Shown here piece by piece: positions 1 to 10,124 of a stretch of DNA of 24,226 nt. The position numbers and the translations under genes were made by a program. The first letter of the stretch is position 1; every line of letters begins with the position of its first letter. The notes beneath the pieces were generated by a model. The model did not search any database, was not told the origin of the DNA, and was given only the letters and a program-made list of their open reading frames with translations. The DNA comes from Lineolata rhizophorae. Lineage: Eukaryota > Ascomycota > Dothideomycetes > Lineolatales > Lineolataceae. The stretch covers positions 508,138-532,363 of the forward strand of contig MU001689.1 of NCBI GenBank assembly GCA_010093515.1, in the 5' to 3' direction.

Positions 1-363
1 GGGGCTTGGCAAAAGTGGTCGGCTCGCTTGGGTGGTCGGTTCGCTTGTGAAGTACGTTACACGGAAAGCTAAAGAAGTAAAGACAAGTTTTGAGTAAAGG
101 GTATTTCATTAGGGATCGTCGCGTTCGTTACTCATCACAACCTCCGAGCCATCCCTTTCACTACTCCTATTGACTCCGTCTTTCTTCGATCCTAAATCTG
201 CAATTACATGCAAGAAAATAAAATGATGCCAATTAGATAAAAAATACAGGGTTGGAAGCAGACATTGATTTTCATGGTTTCGGGGTACAGAGCGGAACGA
301 GGAAACGAGCGACAAGACGGGAGGTATAGGACACGCTACTTTCGTAGGTAACAGTTTGTTGGC
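1..363. other. 3' flank of the zinc-cluster gene, no gene seen
   Basis: No supported gene lies here. The stretch is downstream of the stop codon of the minus-strand transcription factor and should hold its 3' UTR. The first 50 bases carry a two-copy tandem repeat listed separately. The only long reading frame (109-315, minus) has no recognisable domain and low-complexity composition. Confidence 0.6.
15..47. repeat. Two-copy 16-bp tandem repeat
   Basis: GTGGTCGGCTCGCTTG at 15-30 is repeated as GTGGTCGGTTCGCTTG at 32-47, a period of 17 bp with one mismatch. More copies may lie before the window starts. Confidence 0.7.
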
Positions 364-3115
364 TCATGAGGAGTTGGGTGAGATAGGGCCCTGTGCGATT
401 ACTGTCAGCGGAGAACTATACATTCTGTCTAGGCTGCACTTACATTTCTCGCTCACTAGGCTTTTGACATCGTTCACAAAGGCGACTTCTCCCTCGTTCC
501 GCAACAGACCCGCCTTCCGGGATTCGCCCGTTTCGTTCAACGGGCTTACAACGCTCTTATACTTCGCCGAGAATAATTTCGTTATAAAGGAAAATCTGTC
601 ATCGATCCGTTCACATGTTTTGTTCGCCGTTTTCTGGGCGTCCCATTCTGTGACCTCCTCGGATTGCACCTTCGCGTCCATTAGAAGTTGGATGGTCTGC
701 TGCGTATCTTCGTGGGCCATGGCCAAGCCGAGTATAGCGCAGAAGGACGCGGTCCACTTGGAAGAGCCACCGCTTTGCTTGAGGATCTGCTGGAGCTGCG
801 ACAATACCTTCACAAGGTACCCTTCGTGGAGTCTATAGAAGAGGTATTTGAGCTGCCTGCTTGCCATCCGGCTGGCGCAGTAGCGGTCGCCGAGGGCATA
901 CTCGCGATTTCGCCAAAAGCTCTTCATCTGAGACAGGCTCTGCTCCTTGCTGTTCTCGACGATTGTCAAGGAATGACCCATGACATAAGTGACGACCAGG
1001 AGGCGCAACACGTTATTGAGAAGCTCTTTCTGTAAGTTGGTTAGCAATTGAGTCCAATGAATGTGCACATGATATTACCTCTTTCTTGTCACTCAGTTGG
1101 ACGTCGCATATTAGCTCAAGCAGGCGCGTCTGGAAGCTGTTTCTTTCTAAAAAGCAGATCCTTGTGAATTCCCGCAAGTATCGGCCGGCGATCTCATCAA
1201 CGTATTTTTCATACGTTTGAACATGTTTCTCGTTCACCTCTTTCATTGCAAGTGGCGGCGACCACTTGATTTTTCGAGCCGTCTTGCCGGACGTTGGATC
1301 CACGACATACTGGAAGTTGTGTGTAAGGGTTACGTCTTTCGGGCTAAACTCGTATAATTCACATTGCAAAGGAGGCAGCCCTTTTCCGGGAGTCAGCATG
1401 ATCGGTATGGGGTTGAAGGCCCATCCTCCGAGGTGTTGTTCCGCAAATGCCTTCATCGCCTCGGGTTTGAAAATCGATACCATTTCCTCTGCCCCTCATT
1501 AGCGCGAGCGTGGTTAAAGACATACGACCGTTCATACCTGGAAGGAAGTATTCGATCATGTCTGGAAGTTTGGTTCGGACGCATTCCAACACGACGTCGG
1601 CCCCAGGGTTGGAGCGCGTTGCGCGTTTCAAACATCTCTGGCAAGGGTCCCCTGGCGTGCACTGCGAGAGGGTTAGAAGAGGGTTGGCAATATCTGTTCG
1701 ACACAAGACCTACCTTGTCGCGCTGAAATACGCACAACCAACACGCTCCCACCGACCGCATCTCGTTCGCTCCTGCAGCTTGGTCGGGTGTCAGGTGGGA
1801 CCCCAAACCCCGGCCGCCCGAGCGTGCCTTAAGTCCATGGCGAGCGGCAGCACCCCTAGCATTCGGGGGACCATTCGCAGGCCACGGAGAGACGAGCGAA
1901 TTGTTATGTTCGCGCTGTTGCCGCTGCCTAGCACTGACTGCAGTCTCCTTCCGTTTCCCTTTTTCGGGCTTCTTCCGCTTTGTGTCTACTTCAGAAGGTG
2001 CTGGAGACAAATCGGCAGCTGCTGGCGACACTGGTAACGGAGTTCCCGCGATACCGGCGGTCGAACCTTGGTTCGAGGACGAAGGGGTCATCTTTTGCTG
2101 TTCGGAATATGGCATCTGGTCCATGTGGAACCGATTGTAATCCAGAAGGCTCGGCACATAAGGATTTGACTGCGCGCTGTCGACAGAGTGAGGCTGATAG
2201 GGATTCTCTGTCGTTGGAATTGGAATCGGTTCGACGTTTGTAAAGTCCATTTCCGCCCCGAAGCCGTCTTCGCTTTGGCTCGGGACTACAAAATCGTCCG
2301 GAGTTGACGGCCAGGTGATCTGCATCGGAAACCCGTGGCTGAAATCCCACGGGGCTGCGTTTGACTGAGATCGTATTAGAGACGGTGCGGATTGCGGATG
2401 GCTTTGATCTCTTGATAAGGGGTTAGATTGCCAAAGTGAGTCGGAGCTTGGCAAGGAAATGTATTGACTATTGAAGCCGTTGTCAGTACGGACAAGTGCT
2501 TGGTTGTGGCCCTCTTGCCCTGTTTGTAACTGCTGCAGCTGCATAGGCTGCTGCCGTTGCGGTCGTTGCCGGAGCAGCTGTCTGTTTTGCGAAGACCCGC
2601 CCATAGAGTGGTGGAAATTCACTTGACCGTCTGGGTGTATGTGAGCTAACGCAAAAGTAAGGTCCAAAAACGAGAAACGAAGGATGGCGCTTCATACGTT
2701 GACCAAGTTCCGACATGTTAGACGCGAGTGTGGGACCTCCAAAGGTTGTTTCTGGAAACGCGGCGGGAATGTCCTGCTGGAGGGGTGACGTGCTTGCGCC
2801 CGGGGCGTAGAAAGGTTGCTGAGATGGACTAGGGACGAATGGAAAGTTATACTGTCCCGGAGGTGACGACAGGGAGTCTCCGGGCGTCAAAGAGGGGCTG
2901 CTCGCATCGAAACTCTGGTCTGAACCGATATAACTGCTATCCCATTCCATAGGAATATCGCGGGGAGACTGCGATGACCGAAACGTATGAGACCCCATCG
3001 ATATCACATCATCGGTTTGTGGCTGCTGCACGAAAAGAAAGTCCCCCCCCAACGGCGACATGCTCCAAAACACTTCGTCCGGCGAGCCGCTCTCGAATTC
3101 CGTGGTGGGGTCCAT
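364..3115 (-). CDS. Zn2Cys6-type fungal transcription factor, 844 aa, 5 exons
   Basis: Exons on the minus strand are 3115-2698, 2630-1714, 1661-1538, 1488-1079 and 1029-364. The four introns are 67, 52, 49 and 49 bp, all GT-AG, and total coding length is 2535 nt. Residues 1-350 are Ser/Pro/Gln-rich and probably disordered, with a Gln patch near 155-185 that could activate transcription. A basic stretch (KRKKPEKGKRK, about 357-367) looks like a nuclear signal. The zinc cluster is C436-x2-C439-x6-C446-x5-C452-x2-C455-x16-C472, then RTKLPDMIEYFLP. The last spacer is longer than the usual 6-9. The remaining ~370 residues are mostly helical with no named domain. Intron 2 falls exactly before C446, so the cluster exists only after splicing. 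The family is seen in filamentous ascomycetes, mostly uncharacterised. Target genes are unknown. The start is the first ATG giving this N-terminus. Confidence 0.88.
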
Positions 3116-3181
3116 GGCGCTCGACCAACGAGGGTGGGTGGCAGGTGCCTGGGCCAGGCAGAGACGTTGCGCTGCGTCGAG

Positions 3182-3374
3182 GAAACGCGTAAAGCGACAG
3201 TCACCTAGTTGCGTCGAGCGGCTTGCGCCGAGGTAACTCGATGAGTCAATATAATCTTGAATTTCCTTCCCTCGAAACCTGCAGGCCGGCCGTTTGCTCA
3301 GAACGACATAAACACGTACAAGTCGGCGACGCGGAAGGACGAAAATCGAGCAGTTATCGACGAAACGCGTGAAG
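3182..3374. promoter_or_regulatory. Pair of MCB (ACGCGT) boxes with shared flanks
   Basis: GAAACGCGTAAAG (3182-3194) and GAAACGCGTGAAG (3362-3374) agree at 12 of 13 bases and lie 180 bp apart, about 70 and 250 bp upstream of the transcription-factor start. ACGCGT is the known binding core of MBF/APSES regulators. Function here is inferred. Confidence 0.45.
3242..3248. promoter_or_regulatory. TGAGTCA bZIP (Gcn4/CpcA-type) site
   Basis: A perfect TGAGTCA lies 127 bp upstream of the transcription-factor ATG, between the two MCB boxes. It matches the general-amino-acid-control bZIP consensus. A single 7-mer can occur by chance. Confidence 0.3.
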
Positions 3375-4467
3375 GTGAGCGATGCGGCTGAGCAGACAGC
3401 CTAACTCCGCCTTGTCACCCAATAATGGGGAAGGAATAAGGCGAAGAAAATCGCCCTCTTTTGCGGAACGTCGCAGGTTCTTAGGCAGTACTGATACGGC
3501 TGAAGAATGCTCTAATGGAGACTAACTCTGCCCGCGATGATGAACAGTGTAACTAGAGACGGTATAATCTCTATCCCCCGCCCCTCATTGACCGGCAAAG
3601 AAGGGCTACAAGTCGAGTGCCGGACGCATAGAGCCGCTTCAATGGGAATGGCGCGATGACGGTTGGAATTCCGAATGGGCGGGCGTCCACTGGGAGGTTG
3701 TAGATGCAAGGTCATGCAAGTGGTCTGCTGCAGCAAGTCTGTCGTACACGGTCTGTGAGGCTGTTACCGGCAGATGGTGATAAGGCTACCAGCAGCACTG
3801 TTTCCACGCCGTCTTCACCTTGCTGTGTCGACCTAGGGGAGTTACTACAAAGGTAGCGTCCGCCTTTGCGCTTCCTATAGAACTTCTTTCTCTTCCTCAG
3901 CGCTCCATTCCGCCCTGACCTCGAGTTCTCAGCTGCAACTCGCTTATTACCTGCGTCTCCTAGGGTGTGGAGATCGGGGGCGGACCTGTTAGCGAATCAG
4001 AGTCGTCGAACTACGAACGCCGGCTTACCTAATGACCGTGGATGGCGGTGCCAAGACTTCCGGTCAACCCGGATACGGAAAGGTCGCGGTCTCAAGTGAG
4101 CCTGGGGAGAGCCTGACCGGTCGGTGGAACAATAGTCAAGCACGCAAGCAGTAGGACGCCGGGACACGCTGGTCCGGTGCAGCGTTCTCGGCCATCGAGA
4201 TCGCGTGAAAAAAGGAGCCTTTGTCGGACAAGGGTGGGGGAAGTCGATTCCTCAGGCTTCTGGAGTCTAGCAGGAAGCGTCTCAAGGCAGTTTTCTTGGT
4301 GGGTGCACGTATTTCGGAAGGTGGGAATTTGGGTTCATTATGTGTAGCGCTCATGGCGGGTCCCAACAGCCCAACAGCCCAATCCTAGAAATTTTGTCTC
4401 ATCAAACACGCTGTCTATATGCCCAAAACGTCTCGGGGAACTGCCCGAAAAGCTTCCTTTAAAGTAC

Positions 4468-4498
4468 TGTATGGAGTACGAGCTCGTTGTATGGAGTA
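4468..4498. repeat. Two-copy 11-bp direct repeat
   Basis: TGTATGGAGTA occurs at 4468-4478 and 4488-4498, period 20 bp, in the gene-poor region. The function is unknown. Confidence 0.5.
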
Positions 4499-5035
4499 AA
4501 ACTGCCCCACTCGTCTCGACAGCATCCACTCCTAAGCGTACACGTCTTGAGAGACAGAGCGGCAAAGAGGTGTCGACCAGAGGCTCCATTTACGCTAAAA
4601 TTCCAGTGCAAAGGCGCAACAACGCAACAACTGACCGGAAAACACTCCAGATAACGAGGAAGAAGTTTCTTGAAGCTGCTCAAAGGCTCCGCTATATCCG
4701 TGATATCCTGATTCTGCGAGATACATGCTGGCGGAAAGCATCCGACTATCTCATGCATCAAATAGCATGTGAGTAGACATCTCCCGGTACGCACCGCACG
4801 GCATGCATGCACGAGAGCACATTTTGCGTTTGCGATCGGAAGGCCGTACCGGCCTCATAATGCCCACGAAACATCGCGATGCATTCGCGCATGATGGGCT
4901 GGAAAGCGGATCCGGTCTGCCTTGGCTGAGGCTCTGCGCTCGACTCGAACGGGAAGCCCGGCCAAGGGATCGACCGGTCCGCTGCGGAGCACCGTCTCCG
5001 ATAGCGCACGGGCAAAATACCGTATTTGTGCCCTT

Positions 5036-5098
5036 TCACGTGATTAAAATCACATGACTTCCCTGAATAAGCCGTCAGCCGATGAGATGCACGTGATT
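5036..5098. promoter_or_regulatory. E-box inverted repeat plus a third E-box upstream of mug190
   Basis: TCACGTGATT (5036-5045) and AATCACATGA (5048-5057) form 10-bp inverted arms with one mismatch around a 2-base spacer. A further GCACGTGATT is at 5089-5098. CACGTG is the core for bHLH factors such as Cbf1. The sites lie about 460-520 bp before the mug190 ATG. Confidence 0.4.
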
Positions 5099-5556
5099 CT
5101 GGCAATGGGCGGGCGTGCCAAGTAGCCGTTAAACCCGGAAGGGTTGCGCGGCCCGTTGGACCCACAAAAGCCGAGCTTCAAACGTCATACTGCAAACATT
5201 GCCCCTGGCCGTGTCTCGCCGCGTCGTGTCGACGAGGGGGATTTCTTGGAAAGTGCGTACTGCTTGACGATGCTCATCGCCGTTGCCAGTTTCACCTGGC
5301 TTCTCATACTGCTGTCTTACAACTAGCCCTCTGTATTTAGGTCTTGCTCCTCGCCAATATACCTGTTGTACGGTTGTCTGCAAGTTGTTCTCCAGTGCAT
5401 ACTAGCCTTCTCGGCCGTTGGCCCGGTTCCGCGGGTCTTACGCCAATAGCTACCCTATGTAATAACGCAACCTTCAAGCAGGTCCGAGTGTTTGGTCTGA
5501 GCATCCTAATTTAGGCAGGCTCAGGCTGAGCTGCCGTCCACATTGCCGCCGCCATC

Positions 5557-8500
5557 ATGTCTGGAGTCGAGGACACCCAGAAGAGCAGGAGGAAGTACAA
5601 GGCCCCGTACACTGCTGCGAATCCGATCCCAACAATCTCCCACTATCGAGAAGAGAAGCAGAAACGGAAAGCCCAGGCCGGTATAACGGACGAGGATGAA
5701 GTTGCCGACGAACCGGGCCGCATACACAGAACGCTCGACGCCTTGGTGAAGGGCCGTTCGACGACGCCTCCGCCCGAGGTTGACGAAGGTGCAAAACAAC
5801 ACTATCAACCTGAAAACAAGAATTTCGACCAGGTGCAAGCGCAGCAGGAAGAAGGCCAAGAGGATTTGGAGGATGAAGATGCGCAGCAGCAACTTAATGC
5901 GAAGGAGAATGAAGAAGACGGTGCAAAGGACACCTCGCAAGCAGTTGGAGCCTCTGATCCAAAGGAGAGGAGGAAGCAGATGCAAAAGCGCAAGGGAGAC
6001 CGAGCGGAGCGCGAAGTCACGGATCCCATCACCCACCTTCCCGTCGTCATCCACGACTTTACTGTTCGTGATATCGAGAAGGCGCCGCAGAACGAGCCAC
6101 CCCCGGATGCAGAATGGCGGTCTGCGAGAGGGACCAAGAATGCTGCCAAGAGCCGGGAGCGGCTTGGACAAGAGCAAGAGGAGCTCCAAGAGGAACATAA
6201 TGGAATGGAGCAACTCTTCCCTCCACCAGACTTTGACGCGGTTCGGGAGGCTATGGTGCAGAAGTTCCAACAAGCTTTGACAGTAGGCGTGGGCATCGTG
6301 ACCTCAACGTTAGTTGTGATGCTCCTTGCCGTTCCCGAGAAGGTCAGCTTTATTCTACCGATCTTCGTGATGCTTAGCATTGGCGTTGTCGCCGGCATGC
6401 GGCAGTGGCTCAATAACAAGGCTTCCGATGCATGGGAGACCGAGGTCTGGGAAGCCGAGAGACGCCAAGGCAAAGAGATGTCGAAATCTAAGACGCCGGA
6501 GTCAACTCAGTGGCTCAACTCTCTGCTATCCTCGATCTGGCCCCTTGTTAACCCAGATCTGTTCACTAGCTTGGCAGATACGCTAGAGGTATGCTCCTTG
6601 TGCCGAACATGTCTTTGGACCACTCTCATGTCTTTTGCTAACCCTTGTACAGGACGTGATGCAAGCTAGCTTGCCTAAACTTGTTCGAATGGTCAGCGTC
6701 AATGACATTGGCCAAGGCAGCGAGGCCATCCGCATACTTGGAATTCGATGGCTTCCCACAGGTGCTGCTGCTAAATCCGTCGCTAATGATGGAAAGCTTG
6801 TCTCTGCTCACGACAGAGGTGACACTGAGGACGGCTCAAAAGCAGGAGCACATGACCACGCTGAGGAAAAAGCCGCGGGGAAACAAGAAGATGAAAATCA
6901 AAACGTCTCTGACGGAATGGAAGCAGAGGAGGGCGACTTTGTCAACATGGAGGTCGCGTTCGCGTATCGAGCGAGGTCAACTGCAAAGTCTCTGGCGACT
7001 AGAGCCAAGAATGCGCATCTCTACTTGGAGTTCTACCTTCCCAGCAACATCAAATTTCCTGTATGGGTCGAGCTACATGGCGTTGTCGGCACTATTCGTG
7101 TTCGGTTTCAACTAACGCCGGACCCGCCATTCTTTTCCCTTTGTACATTCACCTTCCTTGGGCAGCCGAAGGTGGACGTATCCTGCGTTCCGCTCACCAA
7201 GCGCGGCCTCGATATCATGGACCTTCCACTACTCTCCAACTTCGTTCAAAGCTCTGTAGATGCTGCGGTAGCAGAGTATGTTGCCCCAAAGAGTCTGAGC
7301 CTTGACCTTAAAGAGATGCTAGTGGGAGATGACTTCAAGAAAGACACTAGCGCTCGAGGTGTCATGCTCGTCCGTATCAAGCGCGCTTTTGGCTTCAAAG
7401 AAGGTGATAGCTCTATGCCCGGGTTCAAAGACGGTTCGTCGGACCCGTTTATTTCCGTTGGTTGGGCGAAATTTGGCAAGCCAATGTGGTCCACTCGAAT
7501 CATCAAATCCGAGATGGAACCCTCCTGGGACGAGACGGCGTACGTCCTCGTCACTCCGCAAGAGCTCGACGTGGATGAGAACCTCCGTGTCCAACTTTGG
7601 GATTCCGATAGGTTCACGGCAGATGACGATCTCGGCCGCATCGAAGTCGACCTCAAAGAGTTAATGCGGAACCCCAATTCAAATGGACGCATGTGGGACA
7701 GGCAAGACGGGTTTAGATCCCTAACGGCTGGCGAGGGTATGCCTGGTCAGTTGGAATGGAGCGTAGGCTACTATTCCAAAGTTCGCATCCTAGATTCTCA
7801 ACTTGCCGAGCAGACCGCGGATCCGGACGTCAAGAACATGGACCAGCTGAAGCAGAAGGTGTATGAGGATGGCGAGCGGAAGCTTCGCGAGGCAAAGAAG
7901 GATGAGTCTTCCGAGATCGAACAGCAGAAAAAACAAGATCTTAAGGAGCATCAGGACGCGCTTCTCATTTCTTGCCCACCTCCAGAGGAATACCCCAGCG
8001 GAATTTTATCGATACAGATTCACCAAATCACAGGGCTTGAGGTTGAGAAACCAACTAAGGGGGCAGCGGACCAGAAAGATTCTGCAAGCGACGAGGAGGA
8101 AGAGGGTGACGATTTGCCAAGTGCGTACTGCACGGTCATTCTCAATCACAAAAAGATTTATCGGACGCGAACCAAACCCAAAAATTCGAAGCCGTTTTTC
8201 AACGCCAGTACGGAGCGCTTCATTAGTGACTGGCGCGCCGCAGAAATTCACATCTCTGTCCGCGATGCTCGAGTCCACGAGGATGACCCCCTTCTTGGCG
8301 TGGTTCACCTTCAACTTGGCGAGCTTCTGAGTAGACAAGCACAAGTAAACGGTTTCTTCCCTCTGGCGGGTGGCATCGGCTTCGGACGTGTTCGCCTCTC
8401 GATGATGTTTCGCTCCGTGCAACTACAGGCCCCTCCCCAGGCCATTGGGTGGCAATACGGTACGGTGGATCTGCAGCCGAAGTTTTCATCCCAGGACCTC

Positions 8501-9334
8501 CCCGAAGACTTGCATGGCCTTAGTGTCAAAGTTAAAACCAGTCTTGGCAAAGCCAAATTCAAAGGCCAGGGCAGGGACGGAGAGTCAGGCGCTGCAATCT
8601 GGAAGACAAAGCATGGAAAATCTGTCGCCCTTGCCGTCCGCAAACGCTACGCCTCGAATGTCACATTTGAGTGGCGATCTCATAGTGCGTTCTCTGATCA
8701 CATGGCAGCTTTTGCCGTACTTTGGCTGAAAGACATTGCGGACGACGAGGACCAGACTGTTTCACTACCCGTCTGGAAGAACGGTAATTTCGAACGCGCA
8801 TCCAACAACGTGCTGGAGACTTGCGGCGACAAAGTCGGCACAATAGACGTGCACATCAAGTTCTGGCCCGGTCTGAGCGGGTATCACTCGAAGATCGCTA
8901 GTGGCGATATTCACGTGGCACAGGTCATGGAGGTGCTAGATGCCGCGGAGGACAATGACCAAGTCAATGAGGAGGAAGCTATCGGCACCGAGGATCACGA
9001 AGACGGCTATGACAGTTCTAGTTCCAGTTCGAGCAGCAGCGAGGACGAAGACGGGAGCAAATTCGAGAAGGATGGCAGAAGAGGACCGATGGATCAGCTT
9101 CAAGATTACAAGTCCCATCGCAAACAATTGCATCGCAGAAACCGTGGGCTGATGCAGTGGAAGGTATGCTTTCCCTTCATCCCAACCTCGGCATAGGAAT
9201 TAAGGCTAACATTCTGGCCGAAGGGGCCGAGGACGGCGTACTGGCTCAAGAGAAAGTTCGAGCACGGAGGTCAGAGCATTAGCGACGTGTTTAACCATCA
9301 CACACGGGAACCAGGCATTGAGACGGAGGTCTAG
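5557..9334 (+). CDS. mug190: Mug190-like SMP and C2-domain lipid-transfer protein, 1217 aa
   Basis: Exons are 5557-6588, 6653-9163 and 9224-9334. The introns are 64 and 60 bp, GT-AG, each with a GCTAAC branch site. This is a tricalbin/extended-synaptotagmin relative, expected to tether the ER to another membrane and move lipids. Residues 1-230 are charged and probably cytosolic. Residues 241-259 and 264-281 form a tight membrane hairpin broken by PEK. An SMP domain follows (about 318-567). C2A (about 580-700) has Ca-binding-type acidic loops (FKDGSSDPF; WDSDRF and TADDDLG). C2B (about 793-905) has an acidic insertion in its first loop. A weaker C2-like block follows, then nine serines (1132-1140) and an acidic tail. 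The last exon encodes a tail ending in HHTREPGIETEV, which agrees with fungal Mug190 proteins as I recall them. The ATG sits in a good context (GCCATCATGT). Confidence 0.9.
9012..9058 (+). repeat. Serine-run and acidic low-complexity coding tract in mug190
   Basis: Nine consecutive Ser codons (residues 1132-1140, 9014-9040) of mixed synonymous use are followed by an acidic EDEDG stretch. The codon mixture argues for selection on the protein rather than a DNA slippage tract. It is a likely CK2-type phosphorylation region. Confidence 0.6.
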
Positions 9335-9978
9335 ACGGTCCCCAGAATGTTTTTCTCTCCATTGTGAGCGGTTTACCGTTACATTCATTATTGGAGTGGG
9401 AATTTTCTATGACGAAAATGCAACAGTGCGTGGCGACTGCGGAGTTAGACTTAAGGCCTTACTCTATGTATTAGTACATTAGTGGTCTAGGAGTCTCAAA
9501 AGGCTGCAGAATGAAGTCTTATGTCGTGCCTTAAATTCTGCTAGTGTAGAAGACGTACCATAAAGCACAGCGCTGGAGGAAGGTAGGTCGAAAAAGCTCT
9601 CTCCCCAAGACGGCGCCCGTAAAGCGGGATCTCGAGGGCACGGTTAAGTTATTTCAATTTGATACTAGTGCTGAGAGATAAATGCATACTCAAGGATATG
9701 TTGCGTAAGTTGATACCCCAAAGGCGCGTTGTAGCTCGAAGGCGTAGTAGATCTCTACAGCTCCTGAGCGAATCAAGACACCCGGGCAACTTTTCGCGCG
9801 CATCAATCGGAGAGTGAGGGTGTGATCCTAATTCTGTTAAGAAAATAGAAGACAGAAAGATAAGGGAAGAGAAAAAAAAAATAGAGTACCTAGGCAAAAT
9901 GAGACGTAAGACTCGGATACGTATTACTTGATTAGGCGGAAATTTCTCAAAAGGGACAAGGCCGTCTCGGCGCTCGGG

Positions 9979-10027
9979 CCGACCAGCCGGTCGGTGACCG
10001 ACGCCTACACGACGCGCCGGCGCGTCG
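9979..10027. promoter_or_regulatory. Cluster of three palindromes upstream of MSH4
   Basis: CCGACC (9979-9984) pairs with GGTCGG (9989-9994). GTCGGT (9990-9995) pairs with ACCGAC (9997-10002). CGACGCGCCGGCGCGTCG (10010-10027) is a perfect 18-bp palindrome. All lie about 100-145 bp before the MSH4 ATG. They resemble sites for dimeric regulators, and the last one contains MCB-like GCGCGT/ACGCGC cores. Confidence 0.45.
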
Positions 10028-10045
10028 CCCGAACACTCACACACC

Positions 10046-10075
10046 ACGAACTGCCTAACTACGAATTGCCTAACT
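10046..10075. repeat. 15-bp tandem duplication just upstream of MSH4
   Basis: ACGAACTGCCTAACT (10046-10060) is followed directly by ACGAATTGCCTAACT (10061-10075), with one mismatch. It lies about 50-80 bp before the MSH4 ATG, probably in the 5' leader or core promoter. Confidence 0.65.
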
Positions 10076-10124
10076 TCGACGTGGCATTTTCAGCGGCTCG
10101 AACTTGCTGAGCTCATCAGCAGCA

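Larger units (their letters stand above)
3116..5556. other. 2.4-kb intergenic region between divergent genes
   Basis: This is the shared upstream region of the transcription factor (leftward) and mug190 (rightward). Reading frames here are at most about 135 codons, overlap on opposite strands and show no known domain, so none is called. Motifs worth keeping are two MCB boxes and a TGAGTCA near the regulator, and an E-box inverted repeat nearer mug190; these are listed separately. No tRNA-like B box with a pairing T stem was found. Confidence 0.6.
9335..10124. other. Intergenic region mug190-MSH4
   Basis: No gene is supported. The first part should hold the mug190 3' UTR. A 9-base A run occurs near 9871-9880. 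From 9979 to 10075 the sequence turns GC-rich with several inverted repeats and a tandem repeat, listed separately; these are placed as the MSH4 promoter or 5' leader. Confidence 0.6.

Noticed and set aside
1359-1706. Separate small gene with zinc-cluster-like cysteines on the minus strand
   Set aside because: It is exon 3 of the transcription factor read through its introns; splicing joins it in frame to exons 2 and 4.
4459-4812. Overlapping frames on both strands (101 codons plus, 117 codons minus)
   Set aside because: Mutually exclusive, without recognisable motifs; consistent with chance openness.
4925-4955. Minus-strand GTTCGAGTC resembling a tRNA B box
   Set aside because: The flanking bases do not pair as a T stem, and no A box or acceptor stem fits.
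5521-6273. 250-codon Leu-rich minus-strand frame
   Set aside because: Exactly antisense to mug190 exon 1; its leucines mirror the Glu/Lys-rich codons of the real gene.
10104-10124. Non-ATG (TTG) start for MSH4
   Set aside because: TTG starts are not expected in fungal nuclear genes; the first ATG is 21 bases later in the same frame.
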